Below, piece by piece: positions 51,262 to 59,662 of a DNA stretch of 63,527 nucleotides. The stretch comes from Nanobdellati archaeon (GTDB lineage: Archaea > B1Sed10-29 > JAGVWA01): NCBI GenBank assembly GCA_018304505.1, contig JAGVWA010000005.1, positions 1 through 63,527 of the forward strand. The letters run 5' to 3'. Numbering within the stretch: the first letter of the stretch is position 1; each line of letters begins with the position of its first letter. Made by a program: the position numbers and the translations under genes. Below the pieces are notes generated by a model. The model was not told where the DNA came from. It did no database searches and saw only the letters and a list, made by a program, of their open reading frames with translations.

Positions 51262-52230
51262 ATGGATGTATTCGAAAAAATCGGGAGCATTTTCCCTGGA
51301 AAACTCAAGGACCTTTACGCCTTAAACCTCAAGCAGTCATACATCAAAAGCACCGCCGAAAAATACCTGGGAATCTCAATTGTGGGCAGCATTGGGCTCA
51401 CCGCAATCGTGACAGCATACCTCAGCCTGTTCAGCACACTAACGATTTACCACGCACTCGGCGCATTCCTTGTAATGAACGGCGTGTTCTACTTCAACCT
51501 CTCATTGTCAGTCGACAAGAAAACGCGCGACGTAAACACGTCTCTCCCGGACGCACTGCAGCTCATGGCAACCAACCTGCGGGCAGGCTTTACACCTGAC
51601 AAGGCCCTGTTCCTCAGCGCAAAAGAAGAATTTGGGCCACTGGAAGAAATCCTAAAGCAAGCTGGCAAAGAAATCTTGTCGGGGACAACAATGGAAGCGG
51701 CACTTAAAAATATGAACAACCAAGTAAGCTCTGAAAAGCTTGAAACGGTAACGCAACTAATAACGCAAGGCATCAAAGCAGGCGGAGAACTTTCAGAACT
51801 CCTAGACCATACAGCGATTGACATACAAGACGAAGCAATACGTGAAAAAGAACTCAAGGCAAGCATACTGCTCTACAGCATACTTATTTTTATTGCCATC
51901 GCGTTTGGAGGCCCATTCCTGTTTGGTGTCTCTTCATTACTGACACAAACACTAAAAGGCCTCCTAGGAACACCACAAGGGCCAGCAGTTATTTCCAATC
52001 TCCCTGTGAGCATGGGCGAGATAAAAATATCAGAGCAATTCATGCTCGACTTTTCAATAGCCGCCCTGCTGATAAGTTCAATATCAGGCAGCCTCATCAT
52101 TGGGCTTATACAAGGCGGCAAAGAAAAGCAGGGCCTGAAACTCCTCCCAATCATTTTGGCCATTTCCATGATAGTTTTCTATGGAACCCGCGTTTTACTA
52201 GCAGGCATGCTTAGCAATGTGTTTGCATAA
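51262..52230 (+). CDS. tadC: pilus assembly membrane protein TadC/FlaJ-like (2)
   Basis: 322 aa. T2SSF domain LPDALQLMATNLRAGFTPDKALFLSA and LITQGIKAGGELSELLDHTAID flanked by membrane helices. AAGGTGAAACC before the ATG favours 51262; a GTG at 51253 overlaps the previous stop. Two TadC subunits are usual beside an archaeal TadA. Confidence 0.92.
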   Translation: MDVFEKIGSIFPGKLKDLYALNLKQSYIKSTAEKYLGISIVGSIGLTAIVTAYLSLFSTLTIYHALGAFLVMNGVFYFNLSLSVDKKTRDVNTSLPDALQLMATNLRAGFTPDKALFLSAKEEFGPLEEILKQAGKEILSGTTMEAALKNMNNQVSSEKLETVTQLITQGIKAGGELSELLDHTAIDIQDEAIREKELKASILLYSILIFIAIAFGGPFLFGVSSLLTQTLKGLLGTPQGPAVISNLPVSMGEIKISEQFMLDFSIAALLISSISGSLIIGLIQGGKEKQGLKLLPIILAISMIVFYGTRVLLAGMLSNVFA

Positions 52231-52270
52231 CTCGTTGCAAAACCCGTCTCCAGCACAAAAACTGGCAAAC

Positions 52271-52280
52271 CTTTATAAAT
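52271..52280 (+). promoter_or_regulatory. strong promoter of the major pilin
   Basis: CTTTATAAAT lies about 34 nt before the pilin ATG, in an otherwise gene-free 79-bp gap, so the pilin has its own promoter apart from the assembly operon. A TTGCAAAA at 52235 is not at the spacing seen in the other copies. Confidence 0.6.
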
Positions 52281-52309
52281 AGACCCTGAATGAGTAATAA
52301 CGTGAGTAT

Positions 52310-52762
52310 ATGAAGGGACAGAGTGCACTAGAGTACCTAACAACCTATGGCTGGGCAATAGGTATAATAGTGATTGTCGTAGCAGCAATGTTCGCACTAG
52401 GCATCCTGAACCCAAGCACCTACACCAGTGACTCTTGTGTCGGTTTCGGCAAGCTGCCTTACCAGGAACACAAGGTAGACACAGATGGCATACTGACGCT
52501 GGTGCTCAAAAACGGGGTCGGCAGAAGCATATCAATAACAACAATGACAGTTACGCCGCAAGGTGGAACAGAGCAAACAGTGTTTACTAGCAACACGACC
52601 GTAGCACCACTAGCAGACATAACACTGGTAGCAGAAACAGGCGCAACAGGCTGGACAGGCACTGCTGGCGAAGCATACCAAGGAACAGTATCCGTGCTCT
52701 ACGACACAGCATCAATAACGGCAAACAGGGAAAGCGGCAGTTGCACAGGCGCGCTAGAATAA
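52310..52762 (+). CDS. major pilin, class III signal peptide
   Basis: 150 aa. MKGQSALEYLTTYGWAIGIIVIVVAAMFALGIL is the archetypal DUF361-type archaeal pilin start; cleavage follows KG. A beta-rich Thr/Gly domain with two Cys (SCVGFG and SCTG) follows. Likely the main subunit of the pilus assembled by TadA/TadC. Confidence 0.93.
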   Translation: MKGQSALEYLTTYGWAIGIIVIVVAAMFALGILNPSTYTSDSCVGFGKLPYQEHKVDTDGILTLVLKNGVGRSISITTMTVTPQGGTEQTVFTSNTTVAPLADITLVAETGATGWTGTAGEAYQGTVSVLYDTASITANRESGSCTGALE

Positions 52763-52840
52763 ATCGCGCTTGTCAAACCAATTCTTTTTCTACTGCCTTT
52801 TTATTCACAAATGGGTTTAATAAAAAGCAGTGAAACAAAA

Positions 52841-53425
52841 ATGACGCAAGAAGAAGTACTACTCGTAGACGACTCAGACACGCCCATAGGCAGGATGGAA
52901 AAAATCCGCGCTCATGAGGAAGGACAACTGCACAGGGCCTTTTCAATCTTCATCTACAACGACAAAAACGAGATGCTGCTCCAGAGACGCGCGCACTCCA
53001 AGTACCACTCTCCGGGCTTATGGACAAACACCTGCTGCAGCCATCCACGGCCTCACGAGGACACAAAAGACGCGGCGCACAGAAAACTACAGCAAGAGAT
53101 GGGCTTTGACACAAAGCTACATGAAGTATTCTCATTCATTTACAAGGCCCCATTTGATAATGGCCTTACAGAACACGAATTTGACCATGTTTTCATGGGG
53201 CTCTACAACGAAAACCCTCAAATAAATCCAGAAGAGGCCTCGGAATACAAGTGGATTTCAATCCCGGACCTCAAGAGCGACATGAAACAAAACCCGCAAA
53301 ACTACACTGCATGGTTCAAAATCGCAATCGAAAGCCACCCCGAAACGCTTCTGGGAAAAAACCACGCAGAATCTGATTTTCAAGCATCATCCGAGAGCGG
53401 GAATAAAGAAATAATAGAGCTCTAG
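52841..53425 (+). CDS. idi: isopentenyl-diphosphate delta-isomerase, type 1 (Nudix)
   Basis: 194 aa. EEVLLVDDSDTPIG, LHRAFSIFIYNDKNEMLLQRRA, LWTNTCCSHPRPHE (catalytic Cys), Nudix-like helix AHRKLQQEMGF and EHEFDHVFMG (metal Glu). TATA GTTTAATAAA at 52815 makes the ATG at 52841 leaderless; an in-frame ATG at 52811 lies upstream. Duplicates the step of the type 2 enzyme at 11738. The last 13 codons overlap the PAP2 gene tail to tail. Confidence 0.93.
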   Translation: MTQEEVLLVDDSDTPIGRMEKIRAHEEGQLHRAFSIFIYNDKNEMLLQRRAHSKYHSPGLWTNTCCSHPRPHEDTKDAAHRKLQQEMGFDTKLHEVFSFIYKAPFDNGLTEHEFDHVFMGLYNENPQINPEEASEYKWISIPDLKSDMKQNPQNYTAWFKIAIESHPETLLGKNHAESDFQASSESGNKEIIEL

Positions 53426-53980
53426 CCACGTCAACACAAAGCCTAGCAGCGTCCCAAGAGCAATCTGTGCACCAGTGTGTGCCTTCAATGCATAGCGCGC
53501 CCAGGCCACGAGTGCAACCACTGGCAAGAGCCACAAAGCTGCTAGACCAAAAACATGATACAACACCACTAAAGGTCCAGCTGTGCCGATCATGTGCACG
53601 CTCGATTTGTATTTCAAGTTAATCAGGAACATGAAAAAAGTGTTGACGAAGTAAATCAGCAACAGCGACGTTACGAGAAATGGCGCCTTCAGGTTCAACA
53701 GAAAAACGCCGCCAAGCAAGTAACTCAGGCCGCCGTAGGCGAAAATCCGATTTCTCTTTTTCTGGTCAAACACATGGAAATCCGGAATCCTGCCTAGCTT
53801 GAACTCGCGCCATATTACGAGCGCGGGGCCAACAAAACCAAAAACCAAATAAACAATGAAGTAAACCCACCAATCCGGCATCCCGTAGCCAAACAACAGC
53901 ACTGCTAGGAAGACATACAGGCTAACGAACAATGCGTTGAACGCCCACGAAATGAACCTCGCCAGGTTTTTGACCTTCAT
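53387..53980 (-). CDS. PAP2-superfamily membrane phosphatase-like protein
   Basis: 197 aa with about five membrane segments. SSVHMIGTAGPLVVLYHVFG and ARYALKAHTGAQIALGTLLGF carry the His-containing PAP2 motifs, while the first (KXXXXXXRP) motif is weak. May dephosphorylate isoprenyl or lipid phosphates. The start is set by TATA CTTTAAATAT at 54003-54012, shared back to back with the agmatinase gene. Confidence 0.75.
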   Translation of the reverse strand: MKVKNLARFISWAFNALFVSLYVFLAVLLFGYGMPDWWVYFIVYLVFGFVGPALVIWREFKLGRIPDFHVFDQKKRNRIFAYGGLSYLLGGVFLLNLKAPFLVTSLLLIYFVNTFFMFLINLKYKSSVHMIGTAGPLVVLYHVFGLAALWLLPVVALVAWARYALKAHTGAQIALGTLLGFVLTWLELYYFFIPALG

Positions 53981-54034
53981 CATAGTCATTAAGAGAATTA
54001 CATATTTAAAGCCTAAAGGGCACATACACCAAAG

Positions 54035-54928
54035 ATGGAAGATCTGCAATACTACATAGATGACCCGTTCACATTCTCGGGTAAACAAGACCTCTTTAGC
54101 GAAGCCAAAGTAGTTTTCTTTGGGGTTCCGCTGGACGTAACCGCGAGTTTCAAAAAGGGCACGCATCAAGGCCCCAACGCGATCCGCGAAGCAAGCAAGG
54201 AAATCGAGTCATATAATCAAATGACTGAACGCGATCCCGTCGAAGAAACCAAGATTCACGACCTGGGCAACCTGTGGATTACTCCAGGCAACCTAAAGGA
54301 AACACTAGATAGGATAAAAGGCTTCACAAGCAAACTACTAGCGAAAAACAAAATCCCGTTCATGCTCGGCGGAGAACACACCTCTTCACTGCCAGTCATC
54401 AAGGCACTGCACGAAAAACACCCTGACTTGGTTGTGGTGCACTTCGATGCGCACGCCGACCTCAAAGACGAGTACAAGGGCGACAAAACAATGCACGCGA
54501 GCTTTATGCGCCGCGTTCTGGAGTTTCTTCCAAAAGACCAACTTATGCAGATAGGTGTCCGATCCTTAGACACGGAAGAAAATGAATTCATTAAATCAAA
54601 TGACATAAACACATTTTTCATCGACGTGGCCAAGCAAACAGACCTCGACACGCTGCTAGATGAAGTAAAGCGCGATGTAGAGGGATTCACGCAAAACAAG
54701 CCAACATACATCACGTTCGACATCGACTGCCTAGATGCATCGATTGCGCCAGGAACAGGAACGCCAGAACCCAACGGTTTAACCTATAATCAAGCAGCAG
54801 GCTTGATAAAATCAATCAGGGGCAACGTTGTCGGGTGCGACATGATGGAAGTCTGCCGCGATAAAGAAATGCTGACGCCGACCGTCGCCACGAAACTCAT
54901 TTTCAAAATGCTCGAGCTGATAAAATGA
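54035..54928 (+). CDS. speB: agmatinase-family ureohydrolase
   Basis: 297 aa. Mn-binding motifs GGEHTSS, HFDAHADLKDEY and TFDIDCLDASIAPGTGTPEP are complete. Probably converts agmatine to putrescine and urea, an early polyamine step; an arginase-like or guanidino activity is possible. TATA CATATTTAAA at 54001 gives a short leader. Overlaps the acetyltransferase gene (ATGA). Confidence 0.92.
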   Translation: MEDLQYYIDDPFTFSGKQDLFSEAKVVFFGVPLDVTASFKKGTHQGPNAIREASKEIESYNQMTERDPVEETKIHDLGNLWITPGNLKETLDRIKGFTSKLLAKNKIPFMLGGEHTSSLPVIKALHEKHPDLVVVHFDAHADLKDEYKGDKTMHASFMRRVLEFLPKDQLMQIGVRSLDTEENEFIKSNDINTFFIDVAKQTDLDTLLDEVKRDVEGFTQNKPTYITFDIDCLDASIAPGTGTPEPNGLTYNQAAGLIKSIRGNVVGCDMMEVCRDKEMLTPTVATKLIFKMLELIK

Positions 54929-55467
54929 TCACTGGCACGAAAGTCAACATGCGGCGTGTCGAAGAGCGCGACATCCCAACAGTGACGAACTGGCTCAACG
55001 ACCCAGGGTTTACTGGGCCGCATGCTGATTTTCCGACGCAGATTACGGAATTAGATTTGGCGAAACGCGTCTTGGGCCCTGTCAATGTCCTGGAGTGGAC
55101 CGACTACGTAATCGAAAACCAAAACCGCGAGGCTGTGGGCTGGGCATGCCATTACATCGACTCCTTGAATTTTAACTGGCACGAAATCGCATACGCAGTC
55201 CTGCCAAAGCACAGAAAACAGGGTTACGCGACAGAAGCGGCTCAGCTCTTAATTGATTATTTGTTCATGACAAAGGACATTCCCAGGATACAAGCGAAAA
55301 CCAACTCCACAAATGACTGGTCAATAAAGGTTTTGGAAAACGCTAACATGAAACGCGAAGGCGCACTAAGGAAAGCGATTTGGGTAAAGCCGGGCAAGTG
55401 GGCAGATGGCCTGATTTACGGAATTACCCGGGAAGACTGGGCAAAGCCACGACTTCTAAAAGCTTAA
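54925..55467 (+). CDS. GNAT-family N-acetyltransferase (RimJ/RimL type)
   Basis: 180 aa. EIAYAVLPKHRKQGYATEAAQLLIDYLF is the acetyl-CoA pyrophosphate loop, followed by RIQAKTNSTNDWSIKVLENANMKREGALRK. Acceptor unknown; the operon with agmatinase makes a polyamine or arginine derivative possible. Confidence 0.88.
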   Translation: MITGTKVNMRRVEERDIPTVTNWLNDPGFTGPHADFPTQITELDLAKRVLGPVNVLEWTDYVIENQNREAVGWACHYIDSLNFNWHEIAYAVLPKHRKQGYATEAAQLLIDYLFMTKDIPRIQAKTNSTNDWSIKVLENANMKREGALRKAIWVKPGKWADGLIYGITREDWAKPRLLKA

Positions 55468-55780
55468 GAAATAAACCCGCAGGGGTTGCAAAAGCATTAA
55501 ATACATTGTTTACCATAAGCATATGCGAGTGCGCGTTGTCATCTATCCTGTCATGCTGATAACCGGCACGCTGCGGCACTAATTCACGAAGCTTATTGAT
55601 GATGTCCTGCTTCAAGCCGGGCTCGTCTTCATTGATAATGATTCCGGTAGTGGCGTGCGGCGTGAAAACATTCACTAGGCCATTTTTTATTTTTGATTCA
55701 GTTAAGTGCTTTTGAATCTCAGCCGTGATGTTAACAAGCTCAAGGTGCTCCGTTGTATACAATTTGATAGTTTGTGCCAT
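55424..55780 (-). pseudogene. YjbQ-family protein, C-terminally truncated
   Basis: Residues 1-85 match YjbQ/UPF0047 (thiamin phosphate synthase-like): TPHATTGIIINEDEPGLKQDI, RAGYQHDRIDDNAHSHM. The normal continuation (SLLGPS, GTWQxIxLxEFDGPR; about 40 residues) is missing. After HSHM the frame runs 31 residues through an opposing promoter-like element (55486-55503) and into the end of the GNAT gene. The catalytic C-terminal part is lost, so it is probably inactive. Confidence 0.75.
55471..55503 (+). promoter_or_regulatory. TTGCAAAA-TATA promoter unit (copy d), orphaned
   Basis: ATAAAC, 9 nt, TTGCAAAA (55486-55493) and GCATTAAATA (55494-55503), with the same AAAC-to-TTGCAAAA spacing as copies b and c. 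An ATG follows at 55523 at leaderless distance, but the frame closes after 19 codons antisense to yjbQ. The gene it once drove appears deleted. Confidence 0.6.
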
Positions 55781-55838
55781 GCATTCATTTTGGAACTCGG
55801 GGTATTTAACAAATGCGCATCTTTGTTTAGTCGCTCTT

Positions 55839-56387
55839 TTAAATTTTCAAAAAGTTCTCGATGATTTCCTTGTGCCTTGATTCGGGGTGGAACAAGACGC
55901 CGTAAAACGTTTTTGTTTTGTGTTTTATCGCATGCACTGTTCCGGTGTCTGATTTCGCCAGAATTTTGAAATCGCTTGATGGTTTCACAACGCGCTTGTG
56001 AAACTGATAAACGCTCGCCCTCTCGTTGTCAAAAAGCACATCCTTGTCGCTTATGTTGATATACTCTATGCCAATTTCGGTTTTCTCAACAAATTCTGAG
56101 CCATATATCTTCGCGATGATCTGCATGCCAGCACAGATCCCTAGCACCGGTTTTTCAAAGTCTTTCAAGAAAGAGAACTTTTCAATGCCCCCTAAGTACT
56201 GAGTGTCTTTGAGGGCATTTCCACAAATTATTAATTTATCTGCTTTGATGGCATCGCTTTTTGTTAGTTGAGAGTAGTGCTTTGTAGTAAAATCTTTTTC
56301 AACATCTTTTTCGACTATATCTTCTATTGGTTTTACGAACTCCAATTCCGACAGCTTTTCTTCACAGGTGCTAATTATGAGAATCAT
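55839..56387 (-). CDS. guaAA: GMP synthase, glutamine amidotransferase subunit
   Basis: 182 aa class I amidotransferase. VLGICAGMQIIAKIYG holds the catalytic Cys, and LFHPESRHKEIIENF holds the His-x-Glu. It supplies ammonia to the separate GuaAB subunit in archaea. Overlaps dph6 by 4 nt. Confidence 0.9.
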   Translation of the reverse strand: MILIISTCEEKLSELEFVKPIEDIVEKDVEKDFTTKHYSQLTKSDAIKADKLIICGNALKDTQYLGGIEKFSFLKDFEKPVLGICAGMQIIAKIYGSEFVEKTEIGIEYINISDKDVLFDNERASVYQFHKRVVKPSSDFKILAKSDTGTVHAIKHKTKTFYGVLFHPESRHKEIIENFLKI

Positions 56388-57067
56388 TTTTCCACCAACC
56401 CTGCACCTTCAATATCGTAAGTTCCTGACTTCCCTTTGAAGTTCTTTGTGGCTTTCTTTATCTCGATTTTTTTCCTGAAAAATGGGGCGTCTGTAACAAA
56501 TGTTTCTATCTCTCCCCCTTCACCCGCTGGATTTATGTGAAACTCTTCTTCCAGTCTTATAAGTTCCTTGACCGCTTCCGTGTCGAGCTTTCTTCCAAGC
56601 CATTCCCCATCTAATGGCGGGGCGAAAACCCCGCCAATGATTACTTCGAATTTGTTTTCCAGCAATTCCTGTAGTAATTTCTTCTGATCTTTCAGCCACA
56701 GTGGATTGAAGCACCATAAATCCAGCTCATGGCAAATTCGCTGTACGCGCGAGGCCTGGTATATTGATTCCACTGCCCCAGTGACGACACCTTCGATTCC
56801 ATACTGCTCTTTTGCAGTGTACATCGCAGCCTTTAGGTCTTGCAGTTCTCGTTCTTTTTCTCCCTTCGAGATCCATGTCAGCAGTGGAATTTCTATTGCT
56901 TGCGCTTGTAATTCTGTTAAGTGAATGTTCGGCGTGTGGAACATGTAGCTCTCTGGGTTCTGGGACACGACGCTTATGAGTACTGAAATTTTGTGCCCGT
57001 ATTGCTGTGCTTTGTACATTGCGTAAGTCGAGTCCTTGCCGCCACTGAAGAGCGCTGCGAGTTTCAT
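56384..57067 (-). CDS. dph6: diphthine--ammonia ligase
   Basis: 227 aa ATP-grasp-like PP-loop enzyme, last step of diphthamide on EF2. KLAALFSGGKDSTYAMY (PP-loop), GIEGVVTGAVESIYQASRVQRIC, NPLWLKDQ and GEGGEIETFVTDAPFF are diagnostic. Confidence 0.93.
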   Translation of the reverse strand: MKLAALFSGGKDSTYAMYKAQQYGHKISVLISVVSQNPESYMFHTPNIHLTELQAQAIEIPLLTWISKGEKERELQDLKAAMYTAKEQYGIEGVVTGAVESIYQASRVQRICHELDLWCFNPLWLKDQKKLLQELLENKFEVIIGGVFAPPLDGEWLGRKLDTEAVKELIRLEEEFHINPAGEGGEIETFVTDAPFFRKKIEIKKATKNFKGKSGTYDIEGAGLVEK

Positions 57068-57120
57068 GGTTAGATTCTGTGAAAGATCATTAATAAATCC
57101 TCTTGATGTTTCATTAAATC

Positions 57121-57792
57121 ATGTTCGGAAAATACCCTGGCCGGATCATCATTATCGGCCGATCATCAGATGATCTGCATGACATTATTGCCTATGGTTT
57201 GACGGGAAGAAGCCCTTCAAGTCAAGCGAGAGAACTTGAGCAGAAGGATAGTGATTTTTTTGTCAAGCCGACTTCAGACGCGATCAATGATGGGGATCCA
57301 GAATTACTGATTTACCCGTGCATTCTTTTTGGCGAAGGCGGGGTCGCTGTCAGTAACGGCAAGCAGACGACAACAGTTCGTGAATGCCTTTCAGAAATTG
57401 ATCCGATTAATGTTCTCAAAAAAGCGCACGGGCAATCGATGTACGAACACGACGAGCCGATTTACACGCCGAGAATTAGCGGTTGTATTACTAAAAGGGG
57501 CGCGGCGCTTGCTATTATTAAAAAAGCAAGCGATGGTTCAACCATAAGGGCGTATTATAACATTCCGCTAGCTACTGGCAAAGGAAAAATGATCTCAAGC
57601 TATAACGGAGAAAATACCGATCCTGTGCCGAGTTTTGAGGGAGAGCCAAGAAATATAATTATTGGCAAACAGAATCCTGAAGAACTTGCAAAACAAATTT
57701 ATAACGAATTGGGGGAATTCAAAATAGCTGTGGTTGCTTTATTTCAAAACATTAAAACCCGTGAAATTAAAACATTTATCAAACAAAGATAA
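57121..57792 (+). CDS. purO: IMP cyclohydrolase (PurO-like)
   Basis: 223 aa. KYPGRIIIIGRSSDDLHDIIAYGLTGRSPSSQARE, YPCILFGEGGVAVSNG and YTPRISGCITKRGAALAII match the IMP cyclohydrolase family, which closes FAICAR to IMP. Divergent from dph6-guaAA; with guaAA it covers the IMP to GMP branch. Confidence 0.87.
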   Translation: MFGKYPGRIIIIGRSSDDLHDIIAYGLTGRSPSSQARELEQKDSDFFVKPTSDAINDGDPELLIYPCILFGEGGVAVSNGKQTTTVRECLSEIDPINVLKKAHGQSMYEHDEPIYTPRISGCITKRGAALAIIKKASDGSTIRAYYNIPLATGKGKMISSYNGENTDPVPSFEGEPRNIIIGKQNPEELAKQIYNELGEFKIAVVALFQNIKTREIKTFIKQR

Positions 57793-57836
57793 ATTTTGTC
57801 CTTTGCGCTAGATAAATGCAACTGGATACTCCAAAA

Positions 57837-58232
57837 TCAGTTGACGACGCTAACTAAACCATTAAAACCAGCGTCGTATGTCATTATATGAGTTATTCCG
57901 TGGTTTTCCATGAGCGCTATATTTGTGCAGTCTGTAAAACTTAGCTTCTTGTGTTTCTTGAAGAGTTTCCAAGATTTTTCAAACGTCTCAGAGTCTACAA
58001 ATATCATCTCAAGTTTATCTAGAATTTTTTGGCCAAAGGCCGTTATCTTCTCATGATTCTTAAAACGTCGAAATGCGAAAGTCACGGTCTCATCAAAAAT
58101 ATAGTCTGAAACAAAAACTGCGCCGAATTTACCGCCCAAGACCTCTTTCATTTTCTCATAAACTGTCGCGTGTGATTTCTCCTCCTTACTGAGATATGCG
58201 ATAAAGGCAGATGTGTCAATCAAAATAGACAT
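57837..58232 (-). CDS. VapC-like PIN-domain toxin
   Basis: 131 aa. ILIDTSAFIAYL, a mid Glu/Asp (YIFDETVTF), KLSFTDCTNIALMENHGI and MTYDAGF give the PIN acidic quartet. Lies 3 nt after a ribbon-type antitoxin gene, as in VapBC. Predicted RNase. Confidence 0.88.
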   Translation of the reverse strand: MSILIDTSAFIAYLSKEEKSHATVYEKMKEVLGGKFGAVFVSDYIFDETVTFAFRRFKNHEKITAFGQKILDKLEMIFVDSETFEKSWKLFKKHKKLSFTDCTNIALMENHGITHIMTYDAGFNGLVSVVN

Positions 58233-58235
58233 TTT

Positions 58236-58478
58236 TCATCCCTCATAAAGGACTTTGTCTATCTCAGATATTGCGTCTGTAGAACCGATATGAAAATTTA
58301 TGGGCTTAAACTCAAGAAATTCTTTTGGATTCTTACGCGGTTTTTCTTCCTTCGCCCATTTTTCGAGCGCTCTGTTTACGGCGATTCCTAAACTAATCCC
58401 CAACTCAGCACTTCTTGCCTTGGCCATCATATACACACCCGTTTCTATTCCGCGAATGCACACTGTTGTACTTGTCAT
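58236..58478 (-). CDS. VapB-like antitoxin
   Basis: 80 aa. TTVCIRGIETGVYMMAKARSAELGISLGIAVNRALEKW has the ribbon-helix-helix pattern; the C-terminal part (residues 50-80) would bind the toxin. TATA TTTTTATAGG near 58500 is on the same strand. Confidence 0.82.
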   Translation of the reverse strand: MTSTTVCIRGIETGVYMMAKARSAELGISLGIAVNRALEKWAKEEKPRKNPKEFLEFKPINFHIGSTDAISEIDKVLYEG

Positions 58479-58534
58479 ACATGTTTTACATGTTTAACCT
58501 ATAAAAACTTTTTGGTATAAGAAAAAAAAGGGTT

Positions 58535-58666
58535 TTAAGCCGTCACTTGCATGACGTGCTTTGGAACAACTAGGTCTGTTGAGAGGAAGGCGAAGTGCTT
58601 TCTCTCGATCTTGAGGTTCCAGTCCAAGCCCCTGGCTTGCTCAATTAGGTCTTTTAGTCTCATCAT
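58535..58666 (-). CDS. small protein (43 aa)
   Basis: Begins MMRLKDLIEQARGLDWNLKI, then ERKHFAFLSTDLVVPKHVMQ. TATA ACTATAAAC at 58693-58701 places transcription near 58670, so the start is leaderless or has a GTGAAC leader. One amphipathic helix plus a short beta segment. No family recognised. Confidence 0.5.
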   Translation of the reverse strand: MMRLKDLIEQARGLDWNLKIERKHFAFLSTDLVVPKHVMQVTA

Positions 58667-58707
58667 TTTTGTTCACGTCCTGACCAATGTATGTTTATAG
58701 TGGTTTT

Positions 58708-58851
58708 GTAGTGATCATGGTGGCTGCATGACAAGCCCCCCTTGGCCGAGGGGGCTTGTTATGCATTAAACTACGAGCTCAAATAACGCAGGGGTTTTTG
58801 TGCTCAGTGCGAATTTTCTGGAGGAAACGGAGGTGACGTTCCTATCACTAC
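58708..58851 (-). ncRNA. candidate structured RNA with 16-bp hairpin
   Basis: The 357-bp gap 58667-59023 has no good gene. It holds a 16-bp stem with one G-U pair (58725-58740 with 58750-58765, 9-nt loop). This lies within an 8-bp outer stem GTAGTGAT/ATCACTAC (58708-58715 with 58844-58851). On the minus strand a TATA box (58866-58873) predicts transcription from about 58844, and CTTTCCGAGAA is repeated upstream at 58891 and 58923. The outer stem is only partly inside that predicted transcript. Alternatively the hairpin terminates the Met-Trp genes ending at 59024. Confidence 0.45.
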
Positions 58852-59023
58852 TTACCGTACGTTTGTTTATATACCAAAACTAGTAAGCAACTTTCCGAGA
58901 ACTTCCCGGGTAACGGTTTTTGCTTTCCGAGAATTTAGGTACTCACTGAAATCACAAAGTACGAGCGCCCATGTTTGGAATTAAAACCGGAACTTGACTG
59001 CACTCAACACGAAGTAACGGGGT

Positions 59024-59311
59024 TCAGATTTCGTCAGGATCAACGAAATCGTCATCGAGATTTTTGGCTGCGCATTCAAAATCATGGCGCTGCAATCCAG
59101 CGTCGTCAATTCTTCCCGCGAGATAATGCACTAGCCCGTCTCTTCTAACTTCTCTTGCCCTGCCGATCATTGATTCCCTGCGGTCGATTTCCTTGTCAAT
59201 GTTATCCATCGCGGCACTGAGTAGTTTCCTTGCCAATTCCTGGTGGCCTGTTTCGGACAGTAGTTCTGCGGCCCCCATCACTGAATCTGCACAATCGCTG
59301 TTCATCCACAT
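59024..59311 (-). CDS. Met-Trp small helical protein (95 aa)
   Basis: ATGTGGATG, with TTTGGAGG upstream. Predicted all-helical (residues 8-75) with an acidic end (DDDFVDPDEI). It aligns loosely with the next gene upstream, at 59328: MW..D..D....A..L...G..E.A..LL. Third in a run of three same-strand Met-Trp genes. Function unknown. Confidence 0.65.
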   Translation of the reverse strand: MWMNSDCADSVMGAAELLSETGHQELARKLLSAAMDNIDKEIDRRESMIGRAREVRRDGLVHYLAGRIDDAGLQRHDFECAAKNLDDDFVDPDEI

Positions 59312-59327
59312 AACAAAACCTCCAAAG

Positions 59328-59582
59328 TTACTTTTTTAATTGCTGAGCAAGTTCGTTTGACTGTGCAGCCAACTGCTCCTGCTGTTGCCAGCATTCTCCT
59401 GCTTTTGCCATGTCTCCCATGGCTTGTGCCAGTGTCTCATCTGTTATCAGGAGCGAGCGCTCTTCAACTATTTGCTCCAGGCCGCCCCAGAGTAATTCAT
59501 GCGCTTCGCTTTTTCCCCCAACTTTCCTGAGTTGTGCTGCTGTTTCTATTATCGCGTCTTTAAAATCATCAGTTATCCACAT
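59328..59582 (-). CDS. Met-Trp small helical protein (84 aa)
   Basis: ATGTGG, with GGGGGATGAA 5 nt upstream; earlier in-frame ATGs lie before this ribosome-binding site. All-helical, Gln/Glu/Ala-rich (WQQQEQLAAQSNELAQQL end), likely coiled coil or TPR-like. Distant paralogue of the gene at 59024. Function unknown. Confidence 0.65.
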   Translation of the reverse strand: MWITDDFKDAIIETAAQLRKVGGKSEAHELLWGGLEQIVEERSLLITDETLAQAMGDMAKAGECWQQQEQLAAQSNELAQQLKK

Positions 59583-59662
59583 GCGTTCATCCCCCATATG
59601 TATTGTTGCCATAACGTTTGGGCAATGAAGTATAAAAAACATCTGTATGCACCTTGGGTTGC

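Noticed and set aside
52233-52243. TTGCAAAA before the major pilin as another copy of the shared promoter unit
   Set aside because: It sits about 30 bp from the TATA box instead of adjacent, and the AAAC part is missing.
58782-58885. A 27-codon plus-strand frame with GGAGG nearby in the gap after VapBC
   Set aside because: The GGAGG is inside the frame rather than before its start, and the product has no distinctive features; the RNA interpretation fits the inverted repeats better.
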